Positions 1-6,702 are shown, numbered from the stretch's first letter. The stretch is 17,592 bases of DNA from an uncultured Pseudobutyrivibrio sp. (GCA_900546435.1 URCQ01000035.1:1-17592); one strand, 5' to 3'. A program made the numbers and translations. The notes: generated from the sequence alone by a model not told the origin.

Positions 1-70
1 AGTGACATTATCTCAAGAGAATCCTAAGGTGACATTATCATAAGTTAATAACATTCTAATAGGAATTTCA

Positions 71-99
71 TTGACAAACGTGTCATAATCTCATACAAT
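71..99 (+). promoter_or_regulatory. Promoter of the SRP RNA gene
   Basis: A perfect -35 hexamer TTGACA (71-76) is separated by 17 bases from a good -10 hexamer TACAAT (94-99). This predicts a transcript starting at about 106, at the GG just before the SRP RNA. The spacing and match to the sigma-A consensus suit a stable RNA gene. Confidence 0.88.
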
Positions 100-105
100 G
101 CAAAT

Positions 106-253
106 GGCGGCCTCCATAAGTGGCGTTGATACTTGGGTCTTGCGCGACGGATGCCTACGAATCGTGTCAGGTCAGGAATGGAGCAGCACTAAGAAGGAGT
201 TTCCGGGTGCCGCAAGGGTGCCTGGGTTGAGCAGGCTGTGGAGGTAACGCTAT
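106..253 (+). ncRNA. ffs: Signal recognition particle RNA (4.5S/scRNA type)
   Basis: This is the RNA scaffold of the signal recognition particle, which binds Ffh and targets nascent membrane proteins to the Sec/YidC machinery. The diagnostic S-domain hairpin lies at about 164-189: GTGTCAGGTC leads into a GGAA tetraloop (175-178) closed by A-U and C-G pairs, then TGGAGCAGCAC, matching the conserved Ffh-binding loop. Supporting helices are CTTGCG (139-144) with CGCAAG (211-216), and a closing helix 120-127 with 246-253 (GCGTT/AACGC plus wobbles). An extra 5-bp hairpin, GCCTG/CAGGC at 220-236, sits on the 3' side. The predicted transcript (about 106 to the terminator at 293) is longer than a minimal 4.5S RNA but shorter than the roughly 270-nt Bacillus form. 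The ends are inferred from the promoter and the helices. Confidence 0.9.
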
Positions 254-267
254 AAAAGACAATTTCA

Positions 268-293
268 GGGAGATCAAGGTATCTCCCTTTTTT
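268..293 (+). terminator. Rho-independent terminator of the SRP RNA
   Basis: GGGAGAT (268-274) pairs perfectly with ATCTCCC (281-287) around a 6-base loop and is followed directly by six T residues (288-293). It ends the SRP RNA transcript, although partial read-through could feed the genes downstream. Confidence 0.9.
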
Positions 294-338
294 ACATTAT
301 GAATTAAAGTCATCTGCGCGCAAAGGGTAGCCTGAGCG

Positions 339-406
339 TAAAGATACGGGATTTTATAGGTGTTTGATAGGGAAAGTCTCTGTATCTTTGGATGCAGAGA
401 TTTTTT
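339..406 (+). promoter_or_regulatory. Candidate transcription attenuator in the leader of the hyd operon
   Basis: A terminator hairpin is formed by a 10-bp stem (377-386 with 391-400, one G-U pair), a TTTG loop and a run of six T (401-406). An upstream segment, AAAGATAC (340-347), is exactly complementary to GTATCTTT (382-389). With flanking wobble pairs it can form a 12-bp helix (339-350 with 379-390), which would destroy the terminator. This is the mutually exclusive geometry of an attenuator or riboswitch expression platform. I do not recognise the 295-376 segment as a known riboswitch class. The terminator is seen directly; the switching role is inferred. It could equally be a plain second terminator. 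Confidence 0.55.
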
Positions 407-422
407 GTTATGGCGACAAGGA

Positions 423-451
423 AAATACATTGAGCTTGCTCGGATGTATTT
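423..451 (+). other. Hairpin in the 5' untranslated region of the TM1266-like gene
   Basis: AAATACAT (423-430) pairs perfectly with ATGTATTT (444-451), and an inner GAG/CTC pair encloses a CTTG loop. No T run follows, so it is not a terminator. It ends 10 bases before the ribosome site AGGAG (461-465) and could stabilise the mRNA or mark a processing point. Confidence 0.45.
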
Positions 452-472
452 GGTGACGAAAGGAGAGAAAAT

Positions 473-721
473 ATGGATACAAGAGTGGCAATTCTTGCCA
501 TTGTGGTAGAAGAACGCGACAAGGCAGAAGAACTAAATCATGTGCTGCATGCGTATGGAAAGTATATCATCGGGCGCATGGGGATTCCTTATGAAAAACG
601 AGGTATTTCTTTAATCAGCGTCGCAGTAGATGCCCCACAGGATGTGATTAGCGCCATGTCGGGGAAAATCGGCAATATTGAGGGCGTGACAGCAAAAGCT
701 GTTTATTCCAAATTGCAGTAA
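473..721 (+). CDS. TM1266-like ACT-domain protein, putative [FeFe]-hydrogenase system regulator
   Basis: This is an 82-residue protein of the small ACT-fold family typified by Thermotoga TM1266, usually annotated as an iron-only hydrogenase system putative regulator. The pattern is visible in the N-terminal strand (RVAILAIVVEE), the central YGKYIIGRMGIPY segment and the ISLISVAVDAP strand, followed by the helix and strand IGNIEGVTAKAVYSK. No catalytic residues are expected; ACT domains commonly bind small ligands, and the true role of this family is not established. It is the first gene of the hydrogenase maturation cluster, with hydE 44 bases downstream, which is the normal context of the family. 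The ATG is supported by AGGAG (461-465) at 7 bases. Length is normal for the family. Confidence 0.85.
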   Translation: MDTRVAILAIVVEERDKAEELNHVLHAYGKYIIGRMGIPYEKRGISLISVAVDAPQDVISAMSGKIGNIEGVTAKAVYSKLQ

Positions 722-765
722 GCGATGCTTGGATTATAGCGAAAAAGAGAAGAAGGAGAATGCCT

Positions 766-1824
766 ATGGCACGGACAATGCAGGACGTCAAAGCATTGAT
801 TGATAAATTAGATAGAGAAAATGCATTAAATCTGGATGAATGGGAAGAAATTATCCACGGAATATGCGAACAAGTGGCAGAATATGCAGCAGAAATTGCC
901 CGAAAAAGATCTCAGGAAATCTTTGGCAATAAAATCTATACCAGAGGTCTGATCGAAATTTCTAATTATTGTAGGAATAATTGTCTGTATTGTGGTATCC
1001 GCAGGGATAACCGACAGGTCCGGCGTTATCGTTTGAGCCGGGAAGATATCTTATCTTGTGCGGACGCAGGAGCAGAACTTGGCTTTCGTACCTTTGTTTT
1101 GCAAGGGGGCGAGGATGCCTATTATACGGATGAAATCATGTGTGATTTGATTCAAGAGATTAAGAAGCATCACCCAGATTGTGCAATCACGCTATCGCTT
1201 GGAGAAAGAAGTGAAGAAAGTTACCGTTTGATGAAAGAAGCAGGGGCAGATAGATACCTTTTAAGACATGAAACGGCGGATAAACTTCATTATGAGAGCT
1301 TACATCCGGAGGAGATGGATTTTGACCACCGCATCCAATGCCTATATACCTTAAAAGACTTAGGCTATCAGGTTGGTTGTGGTTTTATGGTGGGATCCCG
1401 CGGGCAGACAGCCCATACTTTGGCAGAGGATATGGTTTTTATCCAGAATTTGCAGCCGGCGATGGTAGGAATCGGGCCGTTTGTGCCGCATCACGAGACG
1501 CCGTTGAGAAATCAGCCGCAGGGAACGGTGGCAGAGACCTTATATCTAATCTCATTGCTTCGTATCTTACAGCCCAAATTGCTGCTTCCAGCGACAACGG
1601 CATTGGGAACGATAGATCCACGAGGCAGGGAAAAAGGTATCCTGGCAGGCGCCAATGTGGTTATGCCGAACCTGTCACCGACAGGAGTGCGTAAGCAGTA
1701 TGAACTTTACGATAATAAGATTTGCACCGGAGACGAAGCAGCAGAGTGTCGTGACTGTCTGAAAAACCGTATGCAGTCGATAGGTTATGAACTAGTCGTT
1801 GACAGGGGCGATGCGCCAATATAA
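766..1824 (+). CDS. hydE: [FeFe]-hydrogenase maturase HydE, radical SAM
   Basis: HydE is a cytoplasmic radical S-adenosylmethionine enzyme that works with HydG to build the azadithiolate-bridged diiron unit of the [FeFe]-hydrogenase H-cluster. The CX3CX2C motif for the SAM [4Fe-4S] cluster is at Cys69, Cys73 and Cys76 (NYCRNNCLYCG). The body carries the TIM-barrel segments expected of the BioB-like family (FRTFVLQGGED, AGADRYLLRHET, VGCGFMVGSRGQT). Near the C terminus Cys320, Cys328 and Cys331 reproduce the CX7CX2C spacing of the auxiliary cluster site known from Thermotoga HydE; this site is absent in many homologues. Length (352 residues) is typical. I chose the ATG at 766 because AAGGAG (753-758) lies 7 bases upstream; the ATG at 760 would leave only one base. 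It sits between the TM1266-like gene and hydG. Confidence 0.93.
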   Translation: MARTMQDVKALIDKLDRENALNLDEWEEIIHGICEQVAEYAAEIARKRSQEIFGNKIYTRGLIEISNYCRNNCLYCGIRRDNRQVRRYRLSREDILSCADAGAELGFRTFVLQGGEDAYYTDEIMCDLIQEIKKHHPDCAITLSLGERSEESYRLMKEAGADRYLLRHETADKLHYESLHPEEMDFDHRIQCLYTLKDLGYQVGCGFMVGSRGQTAHTLAEDMVFIQNLQPAMVGIGPFVPHHETPLRNQPQGTVAETLYLISLLRILQPKLLLPATTALGTIDPRGREKGILAGANVVMPNLSPTGVRKQYELYDNKICTGDEAAECRDCLKNRMQSIGYELVVDRGDAPI

Positions 1825-1851
1825 GCAACAGAAAATTATAATTACATTTAA

Positions 1852-1886
1852 TTTTGTGCAAAACCGTTGAAAACACAAGACTTGTG
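1852..1886 (+). other. Two dyad-symmetric elements in the hydE-hydG spacer
   Basis: The 111-base gap between hydE and hydG holds TTTTG-TG-CAAAA (1852-1863) and the odd-centred perfect palindrome CACAAG-A-CTTGTG (1874-1886). Neither is followed by a T run. They could be an operator or an mRNA processing site. No convincing promoter hexamer pair accompanies them. Confidence 0.3.
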
Positions 1887-1935
1887 CGAAGACGGAAGAG
1901 AAATAAGAACACATATAAAAAGGGAGGAAAAAAGA

Positions 1936-3354
1936 ATGTACGATGTAATGTCATCCAAAGCAGAGGAATTTATCTCCGATGAGGAGATTCGGGAGTGTCT
2001 CGATTATGCTGAGAAAAACAAGAACAACCGGGAACTCATTGACCAGATTTTAAACAAGGCAAGAAAGATGAAAGGCATCAGCCACAAGGAAGCCATCGTT
2101 CTTCTGGATTGCGAATTGGAAGATAAGAATGAAGAGATCTATCAGTTGGCAAAACAGATTAAGCAGGAGTTTTATGGTAACCGTATTGTCATGTTTGCAC
2201 CGCTGTATCTGTCCAATTATTGTATCAATGGTTGTGAGTATTGTCCGTACCACGCAAAGAATAAGCATATTCATAGAAAGAAACTGACACAGGAGGAAAT
2301 TCGTCAGGAAGTTATCGCGTTACAGGATATGGGACATAAACGTCTGGCACTTGAGGCGGGCGAAGATCCAAAGAACAATCCGATCGAGTATATTTTGGAA
2401 AGTATCAAGACAATCTACAGTATTCACCACAAAAATGGAGATATCCGCCGCGTCAACGTCAATATCGCGGCAACAACTGTCGAAGAATACCGCATGTTAA
2501 AGGAAGCAGGCATTGGTACCTACATCCTTTTCCAGGAGACGTATAATAAAGAATCTTACGAAAAACTGCATCCGACCGGACCAAAGAGCAATTATGCATA
2601 TCATACCGAGGCAATGGATCGTGCCATGGATGGTGGTATTGATGATGTAGGACTTGGTGTCCTCTTTGGACTTAACAATTATCGTTATGATTTTACCGGA
2701 ATCATCATGCATGCAGAGCACTTAGAGGCAGCCAAGGGTTGCGGACCACATACCATCAGTGTACCACGTGTGCGCCGTGCGGATGATATTGATCCGGATG
2801 TCTTTGATAATGGTATTTCGGATGATACCTTTGCAAAGATTGTTGCATGCATCCGTATCGCTGTGCCATACACCGGAATGATTGTATCGACCAGAGAGAG
2901 CAAGGAGAGCAGAGAGCGTGTGCTTGAACTTGGTATCTCCCAGATCAGTGGTGGTTCCAAGACAAGCGTCGGTGGCTATGTTGAGCCGGAAGCAGAGGAA
3001 GATAACTCGGCACAGTTTGATGTCAGTGACAATCGTACACTGGATGAGGTGGTCAAATGGTTGATGGATATGGGCTATGTGCCAAGTTTTTGTACGGCTT
3101 GTTACCGCGAGGGCAGAACGGGAGATCGTTTCATGTCACTTTTAAAGAGCAAGCAGATTGTCAACTGCTGTCATCCAAATGCTCTGATGACCTTAAAAGA
3201 GTATCTGGAGGACTATGCAAGCCCGGAGACGAAAGAAGTGGGCGAGACTTTGATTAAAAAAGAACTGGAAGTCATTACCAATCCAAAAGTAAAGGAAAAG
3301 GCAACGGAATATATTGAAAAGATTCATGAAGGAAATCGAGACTTTCGTTTCTAA
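1936..3354 (+). CDS. hydG: [FeFe]-hydrogenase maturase HydG, radical SAM tyrosine lyase
   Basis: HydG cleaves tyrosine into p-cresol and dehydroglycine and from the latter makes the CO and CN- ligands of the H-cluster, delivered as an iron synthon to the HydE/HydF pathway. The radical SAM CX3CX2C motif is at Cys96, Cys100 and Cys103 (NYCINGCEYCPY). The C-terminal auxiliary [5Fe-4S] site CX2CX22C is at Cys386, Cys389 and Cys412, preceded by VPSF and followed by HPNALMTLKEYLEDY. These positions, as I recall them, coincide with the numbering of the well-studied Clostridium acetobutylicum enzyme, and the 472-residue length also fits. I chose the ATG at 1936 because AGGGAGG (1921-1927) lies 8 bases upstream and MYDVMSSKAEEF is a normal N terminus; the frame stays open upstream to 1867 but without a ribosome site. 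The gene is complete. Confidence 0.95.
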   Translation: MYDVMSSKAEEFISDEEIRECLDYAEKNKNNRELIDQILNKARKMKGISHKEAIVLLDCELEDKNEEIYQLAKQIKQEFYGNRIVMFAPLYLSNYCINGCEYCPYHAKNKHIHRKKLTQEEIRQEVIALQDMGHKRLALEAGEDPKNNPIEYILESIKTIYSIHHKNGDIRRVNVNIAATTVEEYRMLKEAGIGTYILFQETYNKESYEKLHPTGPKSNYAYHTEAMDRAMDGGIDDVGLGVLFGLNNYRYDFTGIIMHAEHLEAAKGCGPHTISVPRVRRADDIDPDVFDNGISDDTFAKIVACIRIAVPYTGMIVSTRESKESRERVLELGISQISGGSKTSVGGYVEPEAEEDNSAQFDVSDNRTLDEVVKWLMDMGYVPSFCTACYREGRTGDRFMSLLKSKQIVNCCHPNALMTLKEYLEDYASPETKEVGETLIKKELEVITNPKVKEKATEYIEKIHEGNRDFRF

Positions 3355-3417
3355 AGGTGGAATGACGAGAAATTTACTTGACAGCAGAAAACGTTTGGGA
3401 AGAGAAGGGAATAATCT

Positions 3418-4647
3418 ATGAGTATAAATGAAACACCAAGCGGAGAACGTCTTCATATTGGTATTTTTGGCAGGCGAAATGCGGGAAAATCCAGCTTGAT
3501 CAATGCAATCACCGGGCAGGATCTTGCCATCGTGTCGGATGTCAAAGGAACCACGACAGATCCTGTGAAAAAAGCGATGGAACTTTTACCGCTGGGACCG
3601 GTTGTACTGATTGATACACCAGGGTTGGATGATGAAGGTTTGCTGGGGCAAAAGCGTATGGAAAAAGCGCTGCAGACTTTGCGGCAAACAGATATAGTTA
3701 TCCTTACAATCCCTGCGGATGCTGCCTTGGATGGCCTGGAAAAAACATTGCTTCAGGAGGCAAAAAAGCGTAGACTGCCATTTTTTGTCGCCCTAAATAA
3801 GACAGACCTGCTCGCAGATAAGAAGCAGATCGAGGAAAAAGAAAAAGAGATTGCGCAGGCGCTATCTATCCCGTTGGGTGTTATTGTAGCGGTTAGTGCT
3901 GATAAAAATGAGGGCATCCACGCGCTGAAGGAAAAACTTGCAAATGGTATACCAAAGGAGCAGGAACGCCCGCTGATCCGCGATCTATTATCGCCCGGCG
4001 ATCTGGTCGTACTGGTTGTGCCTATCGATTCGGCAGCACCAAAGGGGCGTCTGATTCTGCCACAGCAACAGGTTATCCGCGATAGTTTGGAGGCGGGGGC
4101 TGTCCCTGTCGTAACGAGAGATAGTGAACTGGCGCAGGCATTGTCATCCCTTGGCAAAAAGCCACGCCTGATTGTGACCGATAGTCAGGTATTTGGCGCT
4201 GTGGCAAAGATTGTGCCAAAAGATATTCCGTTAACATCATTTTCCATTCTGATGGCACGCTATAAAGGTGATCTGGAAGTGCAGATTGCCGGAGCAAAAG
4301 CGATTGAGACATTACAGGATGGTGATACGGTACTGATCTCGGAGGGTTGCACGCACCATAGACAATGTGATGACATTGGTACGGTAAAAATGCCGCGCTG
4401 GATTAAAGAATATACGGGCAAAGACTTGCAATTTGCTTTTACCAGTGGGGGAGAATTTCCAAAAGATCTTTCGTCTTATGCTATGGTTGTACACTGTGGC
4501 GGCTGTACGCTTCCTTTGCAGGAAATGCGCTACCGCATCTTCTACGGTGCAAAGCAGGAAGTGGCGATTACCAATTATGGCGTCATGATTGCTTATATCC
4601 ATGGTATTTTGCCACGTGTAACAGAGATTTTTGTTGATAAAAAGTGA
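3418..4647 (+). CDS. hydF: [FeFe]-hydrogenase maturation GTPase/scaffold HydF
   Basis: HydF is the cytoplasmic scaffold on which the diiron precursor is completed before transfer to apo-HydA, and it carries an Era/TrmE-like GTPase domain. The P-loop G1 is GRRNAGKS (residues 18-25), the G3 motif DTPG is at 66-69 and the G4 motif NKTD is at 127-130. A middle dimerisation domain follows. The C-terminal cluster-binding domain has CTH at Cys311/His313 and HCGGC at 359-363, so the three expected cysteine ligands (311, 360, 363) are all present. At 409 residues it is full length. A GAAGGGA ribosome site lies about 7 bases before the ATG. It is the last maturase gene; hydG ends 63 bases upstream. A new promoter begins one base after its stop codon. 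Confidence 0.94.
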   Translation: MSINETPSGERLHIGIFGRRNAGKSSLINAITGQDLAIVSDVKGTTTDPVKKAMELLPLGPVVLIDTPGLDDEGLLGQKRMEKALQTLRQTDIVILTIPADAALDGLEKTLLQEAKKRRLPFFVALNKTDLLADKKQIEEKEKEIAQALSIPLGVIVAVSADKNEGIHALKEKLANGIPKEQERPLIRDLLSPGDLVVLVVPIDSAAPKGRLILPQQQVIRDSLEAGAVPVVTRDSELAQALSSLGKKPRLIVTDSQVFGAVAKIVPKDIPLTSFSILMARYKGDLEVQIAGAKAIETLQDGDTVLISEGCTHHRQCDDIGTVKMPRWIKEYTGKDLQFAFTSGGEFPKDLSSYAMVVHCGGCTLPLQEMRYRIFYGAKQEVAITNYGVMIAYIHGILPRVTEIFVDKK

Positions 4648-4677
4648 TTGACAGGGGGCTTGTCCCTTTGTTACACT
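4648..4677 (+). promoter_or_regulatory. Promoter of the riboswitch-antiporter transcript
   Basis: A consensus -35 TTGACA (4648-4653) starts at the first base after the hydF stop codon and is followed, after 18 bases, by TACACT (4672-4677). The predicted start is near 4684, just before the riboswitch P1 helix. A short AGGG/CCCT hairpin (4654-4668 region) lies inside the promoter and could weakly terminate hydF transcription. Confidence 0.65.
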
Positions 4678-4683
4678 TAGCTT

Positions 4684-4778
4684 AAATAAAAGGGAGTAGC
4701 TGACACAGAATCGTGTCTATATATCGTCAGTACGATTGCATGCAATCCGGTATATAGCTTAGTAGCGAGACTTTTGTT
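4684..4778 (+). promoter_or_regulatory. yybP-ykoY-type manganese riboswitch aptamer
   Basis: This Mn2+-sensing aptamer class usually controls Mn exporters and related membrane proteins. The conserved 5' loop element AGGGAGTAGC is at 4691-4700. The second conserved loop reads CGTCAGTACG (4725-4734), then a GATTG/CAATC hairpin (4734-4747) and CCGG (4747-4750). These are the L1 and L3 signatures as I remember them. Helices seen: P1, 4685-4692 with 4771-4778; GACAC/GTGTC, 4702-4717; TATATA/TATATA, 4718-4723 with 4751-4756. P1 uses bases that belong to the 5' arm of the following terminator, so Mn2+ binding should stabilise P1 and allow transcription into the antiporter gene. Class assignment is from recalled consensus, not a covariance search. 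Confidence 0.8.
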
Positions 4779-4816
4779 GTATTATTTTTGTAATGCAGCA
4801 AGGTCTCGCTTTTTTT
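4764..4816 (+). terminator. Riboswitch-controlled terminator (expression platform)
   Basis: AGCGAGAC (4764-4771) pairs perfectly with GTCTCGCT (4803-4810), the stem can extend by a few weaker pairs, and a T run (4810-4816) follows. The 5' arm overlaps the 3' strand of riboswitch P1 at 4771 onward, so aptamer and terminator are mutually exclusive. This predicts transcription is off at low Mn2+ and on at high Mn2+. Confidence 0.82.
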
Positions 4817-4845
4817 GATTTTCTTGCTGTAGGAAGGGAGAAAAT

Positions 4846-5775
4846 ATGAACATATTACTTCAACTGGTATTTCTTGTGGTAGGATTTTTGCTTTTGGTAA
4901 AAGGAGCAGACTGGTTTGTGGATGGTGCTTCCGGGCTTGCAACAAAACTTGGGATTCCGCAGCTGGTGATCGGTCTTACGATTGTTGCGATGGGAACAAG
5001 TCTGCCGGAAGCGGCAGTAAGTATTTCCGCGGCGCTTCGGGAAAATGCAGAAATTACGATTGGCAATGTTGTGGGAAGCAACATATTAAATGTGCTCATT
5101 ATATTGGGAATTACAGCGCTTATCTGTACGTTGAAAGTTGCCAATTCCACCATTCGTTATGAGATTCCATTTATGATCGTCATTACACTGATTTTAATTG
5201 GCTTGGGCGTAAGTGGTGGTTCTGTCAATCGTCTGGAGGGTGTTTTCCTTTGGGTTTTGTTTATAGGTTATCTATCGTATCTTTTTGTGATGGCAAAAAA
5301 AGGAAAAGAAGAAGTAGCAGAAGAAACAAAAGAGCAGTCAGTTGTCAAACTACTTTTAATGATTGCCGGTGGCGTCGTGATGATTGTACTAGGCAGTAAT
5401 TTGGCTGTAGAGGGTGCAAGCAATATTGCGCTTGCATTAGGTATCAGCCAGAGATTTATAGGACTTACGATTGTTGCTTTTGGTACGAGTTTGCCGGAAC
5501 TGGTTACGAGTGTGTCAGCGGCGCGAAAAGGGAATGCAGATATTGCCATCGGAAACATCGTAGGAAGCAATATTTTTAACATTTTGTTTATTGTTGGTAC
5601 GACAGCGTTGATTTGTCCGGTATCTTTTGCGCGTGGGTTTGTTTTTGATACTTTTATAGCAGCGCTTGTTGGTGTTTTATTACTTGTTTGCGTAGCACGT
5701 ACGAAGGAATTACGTCGTTGGGCAGGAATTGTAATGTTGATAGGCTATGCGCTTTATTTTCTATCCTTGCTTTAA
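4846..5775 (+). CDS. CaCA-family cation antiporter, probable Mn2+/Ca2+ exporter (YrbG-like)
   Basis: This is a 309-residue polytopic membrane protein of the calcium/sodium exchanger superfamily. It shows the two inverted alpha repeats that form the ion pathway: GTSLPE at 50-55 with GNVVGSN at 73-79, and GTSLPE at 213-218 with GNIVGSN at 236-242. The acidic residues Glu55 and Glu218 are the expected ion ligands. About ten hydrophobic segments are visible, with a short charged cytoplasmic loop (KKGKEEVAEETKE) between the halves. It is the bacterial YrbG-like short form without large regulatory domains. The gene is complete, with GGAAGGGAG just before the ATG. The upstream yybP-ykoY riboswitch points to Mn2+ as the physiological substrate, exported when in excess; this is inference. 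The family alone would only say Ca2+ or another cation exchanged for Na+ or H+. Confidence 0.92.
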   Translation: MNILLQLVFLVVGFLLLVKGADWFVDGASGLATKLGIPQLVIGLTIVAMGTSLPEAAVSISAALRENAEITIGNVVGSNILNVLIILGITALICTLKVANSTIRYEIPFMIVITLILIGLGVSGGSVNRLEGVFLWVLFIGYLSYLFVMAKKGKEEVAEETKEQSVVKLLLMIAGGVVMIVLGSNLAVEGASNIALALGISQRFIGLTIVAFGTSLPELVTSVSAARKGNADIAIGNIVGSNIFNILFIVGTTALICPVSFARGFVFDTFIAALVGVLLLVCVARTKELRRWAGIVMLIGYALYFLSLL

Positions 5776-5826
5776 AAATCCGTCTCTTTTATTAACAAAA
5801 TTTAAGATTTATAGGGTTCTGAAACG

Positions 5827-5855
5827 TTGTCAGACCGTGGCTGGTATGCTATATT
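5827..5855 (+). promoter_or_regulatory. Promoter of the coiled-coil / hydratase / permease operon
   Basis: TTGTCA (5827-5832) and TATATT (5850-5855) are 17 bases apart, with an extended -10 TGC (5847-5849). The predicted start is about 5862, giving an untranslated leader of about 58 bases. I see no terminator between the antiporter gene and this promoter, so some read-through from upstream is possible. Confidence 0.75.
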
Positions 5856-5919
5856 TTAATAGATATTTTCATATTGTAATGTGTGAAAATGTATACAAGG
5901 ATTAGATGAGGTGTGAAAT

Positions 5920-6702
5920 ATGAGTGCAGCAGACCGTACGGAGAAAGTATTGCGAGATATTCATGTGCTTTTTTCAAAGGCAGAGCCATACAATGGCAGC
6001 AAACGTGATGTGATCGTCAATAAAAATGAGATGATGGATTTGCTCAAAGAATTAAACGGATGCATGTATGACATGATGGATGAGCACGAATTGTCGCAGA
6101 CAAAAAAGGACAAAGCAAACCGTGAAATGCAAAAACAGGGGGACGATATTATTTTTGCGGCTTCCCGTAGTGCAGAAGATATTTATGCAGCTTCTATTAT
6201 GTATACAGATAATGCGTTGAATGATATTCAGCAAATTATTGATGATGCGGGAAGTGCTATTGCAAAAATCTACGAAAATGCGAAAGAGCAGATGGCATCT
6301 GAAAAGAGAACCATCAAGGCAAATCAATCTGAGTTGAAATCACAATTGGGAGATTTGATTGATACGCAAAAATACCTGCGTCTAATTGAGGATGAGAATC
6401 GTCGCTTACAGATAGAGCGTGAAAAAGGTGGAAAGAGCGAGCATGTGCAGGCAGATACACCATCTTACGCTAATGTACAGCCGGAGATTCGTATCAATAA
6501 GGATTATTTCGTACAAAATGGTATTCCGCTGGATGACGATGCGGAAGAAAAACCAACGAATGAGGAGCTGACGGAAAAAGAAGCGGCAGCACTTTCAGAA
6601 GATTTGGACAAAGAATATTTTGCGTGGAAAGAGTCTGAGGATACAGAAGAAAAGAAGCCAGAAGAAGGAAAGGGAATTTTTTCACTTTTTGGCAGAAAAT
6701 AA
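5920..6702 (+). CDS. Coiled-coil protein of unknown function
   Basis: I do not recognise this 260-residue protein. Residues 1-60 are mixed helical (VLRDIHVLFSKAEPY, then EMMDLLKELNGCMYDMMDEH). About 60-170 is a long charged, Ala/Gln/Lys-rich helix of coiled-coil character, including ASRSAEDIYAASIMYTDNAL and DENRRLQIEREKG. The remainder is acidic and low-complexity (EEKPTNEELTEKEAAALSED), ending in a short hydrophobic GIFSLFGRK. There is no signal peptide or membrane segment, so it should be cytoplasmic. Its layout faintly resembles DivIVA/GpsB-like or ATP-synthase b-like helical scaffolds, but the characteristic DivIVA N-terminal motif is not visible. The GTG-rich leader carries GAGGTGTG before the ATG. 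Its stop lies 18 bases before the hydratase start, so the two are surely co-transcribed. Confidence 0.8.
   Translation: MSAADRTEKVLRDIHVLFSKAEPYNGSKRDVIVNKNEMMDLLKELNGCMYDMMDEHELSQTKKDKANREMQKQGDDIIFAASRSAEDIYAASIMYTDNALNDIQQIIDDAGSAIAKIYENAKEQMASEKRTIKANQSELKSQLGDLIDTQKYLRLIEDENRRLQIEREKGGKSEHVQADTPSYANVQPEIRINKDYFVQNGIPLDDDAEEKPTNEELTEKEAAALSEDLDKEYFAWKESEDTEEKKPEEGKGIFSLFGRK

Noticed and set aside
760..765. Upstream ATG as the hydE start
   Set aside because: Only one base separates it from AAGGAG, whereas the ATG at 766 has the normal 7-base spacing.
1799..1827. TTGACA near the hydE stop as a hydG promoter
   Set aside because: The best -10 at 17 bases is TAAGCA, a poor match, so I do not call a promoter.
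1867..1935. Longer HydG starting upstream of 1936
   Set aside because: There is no ribosome site for the upstream start; AGGGAGG fits the ATG at 1936, and the resulting cysteine numbering matches known HydG.
3378..3406. TTGACA in the hydG-hydF spacer as a hydF promoter
   Set aside because: No recognisable -10 hexamer occurs at 15-19 bases; the region is the purine-rich ribosome site of hydF.
3753..4157. 134-codon open frame on the minus strand inside hydF
   Set aside because: Its Ser/Arg/Ala-rich composition reflects the reverse of hydF codons, and it has no ribosome site or promoter.
5920..6702. DivIVA/GpsB identity for the coiled-coil protein
   Set aside because: The characteristic N-terminal DivIVA lipid-binding motif is not visible; only general coiled-coil character supports it.
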